Below are positions 56,961 to 64,000 of a stretch of DNA of 64,000 nucleotides, in pieces. The notes beneath the pieces were generated by a model. It was given only the letters and a program-made list of their open reading frames with translations, was not told the DNA's origin and did not search any database. The stretch is from Lucifuga dentata (taxonomy: Eukaryota; Chordata; Actinopteri; Ophidiiformes; Bythitidae). The position numbers were made by a program, and so were the translations under genes. The DNA lies in assembly GCA_014773175.1 (NCBI GenBank), contig VXCM01000716.1, positions 62,001 through 126,000 of the forward strand. Reading direction: 5' to 3'. Positions within the stretch are counted from its first letter, which is position 1; every line of letters starts with the position of its first letter.

Positions 56961-59760
56961 CCCTACCCAGTCCCATTGTACCATTGTACTTAAGATGGTA
57001 CTGCATATATATTGAAATCCAGATATACAGTTGGAGAGTGTTCTCCTCTCCCTGCTAACTGCATCTAGAATACAGAGAAAACTATTTCTCAAAAATTCAA
57101 ACTCAGACATTAAGTCTGGGTCTAAATCTATGGTTGAGAAGGTGTGATTTATGTTTATTGTATAATGACTGACATGCTGACTGATGACAGTCACACCAAG
57201 AAGGTCCTGTGTGATCCAGCTTTCTGTGTGGAATTCTACCCCATCTTCTCTTTGTGTCTGTGGGTTTCCATCCACAGTCCAAAGACAAGCTGGCCAGGTT
57301 ACTATTCCTCATTTGTATGTTGCTTTGATAAAAGCATCTGCCAAATGAATACATTTAACAAATTTTATTCAGAACTAAAACACTTAATGTCTCCAATATT
57401 CTTCTATTATTTCTAGTGGTTAAGTCTGTTACAAATGTAAAATCAAAGGTCTTGTAAATTCATACATGGAAAGCACTTCCTTTCTCTTTGCCAACAGAAA
57501 GTGTCCTTGGGAACTGAAAAAGCTGTTGACTTTACACAGCCACACACTCTCATTTATCAGCAGTAATTAAATGTATTGACTGAGCCAAACATCGGGATTT
57601 CCACTTGAAAGGGTTTTCTAGATTGTAAAGTGTATACAACAAAAAATCTCGACCAAATGTACACTTGATGCATCGCTTTGGTACAGCTCAGAAAAGAAGG
57701 CATCTGTGTTTCTGCTTAGAATTCATGTGTGTCAATATCGAATGTCCTTGGCTGTACAGAGGCTGAAGCCACTGTGCTCAGTATCAACCTGTTTTCTGGC
57801 AGTATCCCTCATCACTAAAAGCATATCAAATCATAGCTTGAACCGCATAAAATTGGAGGAACAACAGATAGTATAGGTACAACATGCAGTTCACCTGCTG
57901 TAATAGCCACTTTGTTTTAACCTAAATAACTAAAGAATAAATAAATTTAAAACTCCATGAATGTTCTTTCAAGCTCATGTTTTCCCTGCAGATTAAAACT
58001 TTGAAAAAACAAAAAACAAAATCCTATTTAAATATGAAAGCATTCAGCACCATAACATATATTTGAAAATATATGTTATGGTTATTCATATTTAGAATTT
58101 TCATTGAGTTTTTGTGTAATGTGGATTAATATGGGTTAAGCATGCCAGGTCATCTCCTATAAATTGTTATTAAGGAATATGTGGTTTTAATCCAAATATT
58201 TGACCCTAAATTGCAGTTATGGATGACATTTTAAAAAAAGAAATGAAAATATGCGATAGATAGGTTTCTGTTAATCTATCCAACCTCAGATGTAACTTGT
58301 CTTGAGGGTTGTCATTTACTGAACTAAAAATTGTTTTTAACTGTGAAATTAATCAGCCAATTTCATCTTAAATAGACAAACAGTATTTCTAACTTTAAAA
58401 TGATTTTGCGTGATTTGGGGGATATGATCTGGAATTTAAACATTGAGAAGTAACTCAATAATTGTAACTTTTTGTAGTCATATATACCTGTTACAAGATA
58501 TACTAAAATAAATAAATAAAAAAACAAGATGGAAAGAAATAAAGACTGTCATTGAATTTAAAAAAAAATCTTAATATTTGAAAACATTAAATTTCATTAT
58601 TGAAATTACTTTGAGTCACAACAAAACGTGCATTACTGTGCTAAGGTGCATTTATGATAAATGACTTCATGTTATAATGCAGGGAACCCATGCAGAGAGT
58701 GGGGTTTCAATTTATGCAGCATCAAACAGGGCAAAACAGCAGTGGATAGGACTCCTCTTGTTTCAGATTAGTAACTAATGTATCTAACAGTATATTTAGT
58801 TTTGAACATTAATTTTATAATTTTTTTTTAAACTTATCATGCTATTTTTTCCACAAAGGAAATCAACATCCATAATGATTTCATTATTGAACCCTGCTCC
58901 ATCTGCTCATTGACGAGAAGACTAATGGAAGTTAGAGCAGCTTCTTCGCCTTTAGGTTGCACTCTGTTGTCATCTAGTGGCTTAAAAATGACATGACATG
59001 CTGCATTTCATCTTTATTCTAAACTGAATGCAGTTAGCTTCCTTCCTAATCATTGATTTTAAAGGGTGATAAATAATCCTAAATCCTAAATTCGTCTCAA
59101 ACTTAGAAAAACACTGTAACATCATTGGAAATGGAGCTACAGGAGTAACTTTCCAAAGCATTCTTTATGGCAAATATAACATTTAAAAGTCAAGGTGTGT
59201 CACCAAAATTAGAAAACACAGTCCATCACCATCAATGATAAAGACTTTCATTCATGTTGTCAAAACAAACTAACAATTCATCATAAATGTGACTCTAATA
59301 TTGCAATTCCCAACCGCAGGTGTAATCATAATAGGGTCTTAAAATTATCTTTAAAGTGTGTTTTTCTGGCAGACCATAGAGCGAGGAGCGGAAACAAACG
59401 CACGGCTGCGGTAGATTAAAAACATCACCAGCATGATGCAGCAGCGTTTTTCTTTGGCACAGCAGATACATTTCCATGAAACAGACTCGCTAGTAGCCTA
59501 ATTAAATAGAAAGCACAATTTGTCACATCAACGAGCCTACAGCAACTCTTTCCAAATGCCAAAACATTGCACCCCAACTTACTGCGGGCACAAAATATTG
59601 TTTGGATTATTTACAAATTTCTCTCTTTTCCCAATATCTGCACAACTCTTACAACAGATGTAATGATGACGATAATGACAAGCATGCAGCAGCAAAATTA
59701 GACTCTGTCGATGATTTTTTTTTTTTAGTTTCAGTTTCATAAAAACGCATATGAACTCAC

Positions 59761-59985
59761 CTCCAGGAGACTTGGAATCAAAAGTTGTCGCCCTTGAAAT
59801 CAGGATTCAGCGGGTCCACTGCGTAACGCGATTTTCCATCTTTAATTATTGTTTAAGTCATAGATGGCAGAGAGTTGCTATGTGCAGGTTGTTGGTTGGG
59901 CGGCTTTTTTGACACACGGTGACCGTCTAAACTCAGGTGCTGTGAGCGGCTCCTCCGCTGTCTCCTCCTCTCTCCTCTCTCCTCT
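59761..59985 (-). other. megf11: megf11 exon 1, non-coding 5' UTR (upper end estimated)
   Basis: Inferred first exon. Exon 2 has a clear acceptor only 8 nt before the start codon, so an upstream untranslated exon is required. The best candidate on the minus strand ends CTGGAG|GTGAGTTC at 59761/59760 and lies under a CG-rich, GA-rich stretch next to promoter-like motifs. The upper end near 59,985 is a guess from a TTTAAA box at 60012-60017. It contains two short upstream ORFs: 59807-59839 (10 codons, MENRVTQWTR) and 59853-59861 (Met-Thr-stop). The intron to exon 2 would be 15.6 kb. It could instead belong to another minus-strand transcript, but no other gene is seen there. Confidence 0.6.
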
Positions 59986-60011
59986 TCTCCACTGGATCAA
60001 GCGCGGCCCAC

Positions 60012-60031
60012 TTTAAACTCCGATGACGTCA
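60012..60031 (-). promoter_or_regulatory. Putative megf11 core promoter: TTTAAA box and full CRE
   Basis: TGACGTCA, the palindromic CREB/ATF site, lies at 60024-60031. TTTAAA at 60012-60017 could act as a TATA-like box about 30 bp upstream of the assumed minus-strand start. Surrounding sequence (59,920-60,050) has more CG dinucleotides than the introns, with GCGCGGCC at 60001-60008. Assignment to megf11 is by position and orientation only; a palindromic CRE could also serve the plus strand. Confidence 0.45.
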
Positions 60032-60061
60032 TGCGTGCTGATGCTGATGCTGAACCCCTTG

Positions 60062-60116
<55 letters not shown>
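60062..60116. repeat. (CA)n microsatellite between megf11 and map2k1
   Basis: About 27 uninterrupted CA units directly upstream of the megf11 CRE/TTTAAA block. Confidence 0.95.
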
Positions 60117-60117
<1 letters not shown>

Positions 60118-60899
60118 GCTACATTTTGTTATTTAAATAACAATTGTCACATTCACCAAGTAGACACAATAGCCTATAGATGCATAAAGATACTGCGTCA
60201 AGTTCAGTTCAAAGTTCTTTGGTGAACTTTGACCTTCAGTCAATACCAAACTGTAAGTACAGTTGTATCAAAATTTGAGGTGTGACTTCTTTTTTTTTTT
60301 TTTTTTTTTTTTTTGTGAGTTTTCTGCAGATTTGTCCTTCAGTTTCTTCTAGTTCCCTCTGGTCAAACACGCTCACCAGCGCCAAAGATGGCCGAGTGGA
60401 GAAGTACAGTAATGTTGGAGTCGTGTGGGGATGAAAAGGCGTTGGATCGGTTCCCACTGGAGACAGGTGGGTCACACATGAAACACACGTGACAAATGAG
60501 GCATGAAACAATGAAATCAAGGTGTCACAAATCAAAAACAAAAGTAGTGCAAAAGAAAAAAAAATTAAAGGGCCAAATTTCATGGCCATTTTCACACACT
60601 TTGCAATCCAATAAAAGTAGTACAATACACCTTCTGTGGTAAGAGCCCAAAGGAGTCCTTTTTAACCATTACCTGATAAGTAGCATTTATTGCAGATCTA
60701 TTAGTTGAAATGGGTTTGCCAAATGGGTTTGCCAAAGGGTAGGCCCCACCAGGGCTGCCCCCCTGACTTTTTGGGACCCCTAATTATCTGTCGTTTCCTT
60801 TTGTGGCAAACAGCAACTCATAGACCAGCTTCTTTTTTTTTTTTTTNAAAAAAAAAAAAAAAAAAAAAAAACAGGTCAAGAAGTGCTGAATTATATTTC

Positions 60900-60900
<1 letters not shown>

Positions 60901-60932
<32 letters not shown>
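60901..60932. repeat. (TTA)n microsatellite
   Basis: About 11 ATT/TTA units in the intergenic region. Confidence 0.9.
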
Positions 60933-61186
60933 GTTCTATAAATTTTTTTGCTACATCATAGAAACAGTAATTGCAGATAAATTCCTAAATAAAAGTCCAA
61001 AATGTGCAATGTCCAATGTTTAACGTAAGCTATAAGTTTTGTTTTTTGTTTTTTTTTTTTTAGTGGTCCACCTTAAATATTAACACCTATTTACCAGCAT
61101 TTCAGTGACTATTCAAAATGCTCCTCAATTGAGCATCTCCACCTGATTATTTTGGTTATAGCGTGGTAATACCACCCATTAACAAC

Positions 61187-61448
61187 AGAGGGCGCGCTGT
61201 TCCAAGCATTCAGCCATGCTGTCCGGAAGACGAATGTAAATATTTTTGTGACGTTTTATCTCCTGGATCATTCACATCCACCCAGTCAGGAGAACATCAT
61301 TCCTGCTGTATGTGAGGAGCTCATGACAGAACTGCTCTCTTTCTTTTCTCCAGTAATCTGAATGTGCTTTTCTCAGCGCACTTCTTTTTGCAGGCTTTCT
61401 TGCACGTAGCTATAGTTTGTGCTTTTTTTTTTTTTTTTTTTTTTTTAG
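61187..61448 (+). promoter_or_regulatory. map2k1: Putative map2k1 promoter and 5' UTR region
   Basis: Upstream of the map2k1 ATG are a CG-rich patch (GGGCGCGC near 61190), an ETS-type CCGGAAG at 61223-61229 and a CRE half-site TGACGT at 61249-61254, typical of housekeeping kinase promoters. No TATA box is obvious. A run of 24 T followed by AG ends at 61448 and would serve as a splice acceptor if the 5' UTR is split. The transcription start cannot be fixed from sequence. Confidence 0.4.
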
Positions 61449-61481
61449 ATAGATATTCACCAGCTGTTACTCGTGTTCAAC

Positions 61482-61564
61482 ATGCAAAAGAGAAGGAAGC
61501 CAGAGCCGATCCAACTCAATCCGATTCCCGACGGAAACACTATAAACGGCACCGGTGCCTCAGA
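61482..61564 (+). CDS. map2k1: map2k1 exon 1 (MEK1), coding part
   Basis: Dual-specificity kinase that phosphorylates ERK1/2 in the RAS-RAF-MEK-ERK cascade, cytoplasmic. ATG at 61482 starts 27 codons plus two bases: MQKRRKPEPIQLNPIPDG then NTINGTGAS. This matches the MEK1 N terminus: a basic start, then PIQLNP-PDG and NGT, the ERK-docking (D) motif region (human KKKPTPIQLNPAPDG). It ends CTCAGA|GTGAGT in phase 2, as does human exon 1. The kinase domain exons are not in the window; exon 2 (NLEALQKKLEELELDEQQ in the family) was not found before 64,000. The longer open frame from 61364 is out of frame with this and is not the protein. Confidence 0.9.
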
Positions 61565-62620
61565 GTGAGTGGCAATATTAACGATCTACTCATGGTGAAT
61601 GAAATATTGATGCTGCTCTGATTCATGTATGAAATATTCATATTGAATATGCCAAGATTCATAAAACCTGGTGCGTTAAATAGATATGTGAATTCTGGAT
61701 TTATAGTGTAAATTATCCCTAATAGTGTGTGTGTGTGTGTGTGTGTGGGGGGGGGGGNGGACCTGTTTATACTATTAAATGTAATATAAATGTATGCATT
61801 TTGATATTACACTAGTCAGCTGGCTCATTTATTCACTGAATTGACCTGATCAACAGGCTCTGCATTAGTTGAATCAAGTGTTTGAGTTTCTAGCCCAAAA
61901 ACAGCAGCAAAAACAACAAAACTGCTTTGAAGTGGCTCTGATTATGTATTTTTCTATGTAATTGGTTCCCTTGTAAATAATGTCAGTCAGAAATATTATT
62001 TTTCCTGAATCAGGCTTATTTTTCCTGAGTTAGGATTAAAAAATCCTACTTAAATCCACCAACTCATTACCCTACACAGGAAAAGCTGGTATCGAGAATG
62101 AATGCATGGACTTGAAACCAAAGGCTGCGCATGAACATGTGCACCTTTTATAGCCTTTGCTTATAACAGCCATAGGCTGTTCAACATAGTGACTGAAGTT
62201 GTATATGCAGGGAAAAGTGTAATTTTTAATTGTAGACTGTAAATTGCATCTTTGCTTGCTGAAAACCTCAAATCACCGGGGGGGAGAAGAACCCAAAACA
62301 AAACAGGATATGACCTCAATGACTTCCCTGGGCTACACTAATCAGCCCTAACAGTAACTATTTGGGCTGCATTAATCCTCATAATTTCACTTTTTATACC
62401 ACTGAACTGTAATTTTCATTAATTAATTGTGATTAAGTGCTTCCCAGCAGATATGCTAAATAGTGTGTAAATGAAATGAGGCCTAAAATCCCTCAGGTCA
62501 TCTCTCCATGGTGTCATGAATGAGCAGGGCGTTCTCACTTCTACAACACACTGTGTGTAGTGATTAGTCAGAGATTGGCCTTTGCAGGGAGGCAGCATGT
62601 AGGATAATATTTTCGTGAGC

Positions 62621-62640
62621 TGTGTGTGTGTGTGTGTGTN

Positions 62641-62684
<44 letters not shown>
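62621..62684. repeat. (TG)n microsatellite
   Basis: About 31 TG units, broken by N at 62640, in map2k1 intron 1. True length unresolved. Confidence 0.9.
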
Positions 62685-62686
<2 letters not shown>

Positions 62687-63463
62687 AGACTGTTTCCACT
62701 GCCATTTGACACAACACAGTAATGAAGATATTAAATTATTGTGACACAATGCTCTAGCCCTCAGTTCACAGAGAAAAGCCCTGCCAACCCAGTAACATGC
62801 TGGATCAGTTAAGATAAGAATTACATAACACGCCATCCCACGTGATAGTTGGTTTTTTAATGTGTTGTAGAGGCCGAATATTTTTTTCCATCATCAGGTC
62901 ATACTTCTAAAGGCAGCGTCTTCAAGACTTTAACAATGAATGACTCAAAATGTATTAAAATGATATCCTTAGGAAATTCTGCATTAAATCTGTTCTTATT
63001 AGCTCAACATTTTGGTCCAACTCCACTGGCAGATACTACATGAAATTATTTAATATTGGGTAGAAACACCTTAATTAACTATAACATAATTTTGTAACCT
63101 TAAATTTTAATCTAGCGAATTGAAAAGAGGGCTTCCATTAGAATGAACATTCATGGTCCCATTTTGTATACAGTATTCATCTGTTTGACTGTTGTAGGTA
63201 AATAGGTTATGTTAAGATACTTGTGCTTTGATATTGGAGGATCAGTGTGGTAATAATATTGACCAGATAAGCGTAGCTTTGCTTTTATTGTGACTTAATG
63301 TTTGGCTAGAGAAGAGCATGTCCTGCTGTTGCTGGGCAGGCTGGTGAGCTAAGCAGCATGTTAGACTGAAACAAAAAACAGCAACTCTGATTCAGGGATT
63401 TGAAAGTTTCTGCTGCAGAGACTGAATTCCTCTCGTCACGACTACAGCAGGAATTCTCAAAAC

Positions 63464-63504
63464 TGTGTGTGCGTGCGTGCGTGCGTGCGTGTGTGTGTGT
63501 GTGT
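63464..63504. repeat. (GTGC)n/(GT)n repeat
   Basis: GTGC repeats followed by GT repeats in map2k1 intron 1. Confidence 0.85.
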
Positions 63505-64000
63505 TTCTTGTTCCTCTCTACACAGAACAGAAATTGCATCCTGGTCATAGCCAGCCACACAGAGCGACATATTGCTGACAGAATATGCAGCCTGGTGTTA
63601 GTTATCCCTCTATTTAATAAAAAGCCAAATTTAACCTGGGCCACTATTTCAGCTATCTGAGCTGTTCATGATGGGACTCTGAGCAAACGATTGTCTGATA
63701 CCTTTTGTTCTTTACATGTACTCCTATTTGTTTCAACACTACCAGTCTTTGCAGTTTTTAAGAAACCATAAGGGGAGCACATAAACTGCATACACAAAAA
63801 GGAATGGGATTCATTTGTTACAACTCAGTTACAACACTAGAAGTTAAGTATTTAGTGGTAAACAGTTTGATACACAAAGTTAATGAGGTCTATAAGGATT
63901 CTTGCTTCTCACTGAGACTCAGGGAACACCGGCATAAGAGCCTTTATGCAGCCTACGTTTAACTGTGAGATTCTGTATATATTTTATGTATTCTGTAGGC

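Larger units (their letters stand above)
44134..59760 (-). other. megf11: megf11 intron 1 (15.6 kb)
   Basis: Lies between the UTR exon and the first coding exon. It contains one MITE copy (50104-50624), a hAT element (56338-56960), a 27-bp tandem duplication (44954-45005), a possible retroelement tail (44405-44505) and several A/T tracts. The rest shows no convincing open frame or RNA gene. Confidence 0.7.
59986..61186. other. megf11-map2k1 intergenic region
   Basis: It contains a 55-bp CA microsatellite (60062-60116), a T run at 60292-60314, a short plus-strand ORF with a good start context at 60388-60492, a T-run/N/A-run join at 60830-60871 and a TTA repeat (60901-60932). No DIS3L- or TIPIN-like coding sequence was recognised. 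Confidence 0.6.
61565..64000 (+). other. map2k1: map2k1 intron 1 (partial)
   Basis: Starts at GTGAGT and runs past the window edge. It holds a GT/G-run with N at 61758, a TG microsatellite (62621-62684, N at 62640) and a GTGC/GT repeat (63464-63504). No exon or transposon with clear ends was recognised. Confidence 0.75.

Noticed and set aside
60236..60625. 129-residue minus-strand open frame
   Set aside because: Includes poly-Lys from an A run; no recognisable domain.
61364..61621. 85-residue open frame at the map2k1 start
   Set aside because: Poly-Phe from a T run and no family match; the overlapping frame from 61482 is the MEK1 N terminus.

Overview
This window is teleost-fish nuclear DNA. 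Genes are split by GT-AG introns up to about 20 kb, there are many CA/TG, GA and poly-A/T tracts, and DNA transposons typical of fish are present (a Tc1/mariner relict, a hAT element, and a TTAA-flanked MITE family in three copies). Two vertebrate genes can be identified from translated exons. No bacterial, viral or organellar features were seen.

Positions 1 to about 59,990, minus strand: megf11 (multiple EGF-like domains 11). A GA-rich non-coding first exon lies near 59,761-59,985 beside a CRE (TGACGTCA) and a TTTAAA box. Coding starts at 44,125, and I could splice 16 coding exons by hand, with frame kept at every junction, down to the left edge. They give 708 codons: signal peptide, EMI domain, 14 complete EGF-like modules and the start of a fifteenth. 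The remaining EGF modules, the transmembrane segment and the cytoplasmic tail lie to the left of the window. The exon 3 peptide [19 protein letters not shown] and other stretches fit MEGF11 better than its paralogue MEGF10.

Positions 61,482-64,000, plus strand: the first coding exon of map2k1 (MEK1) and part of its intron 1. The two genes are head to head, about 1.5 kb apart. In human, DIS3L and TIPIN lie between them; neither is visible here.

Main points for follow-up: (1) a 21-nt frame-preserving microexon candidate in megf11 at 38,287-38,307; (2) a GC-AG intron after exon 15; (3) single-N joins flanked by perfect 61-63 bp duplications, one of which duplicates the end of a coding exon; (4) a three-copy TTAA MITE family, one copy with a 39-bp near-perfect hairpin; (5) the compact megf11/map2k1 divergent promoter region with upstream ORFs in both genes. 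Most intronic sequence shows nothing I can assign. The exact species cannot be told from the sequence.
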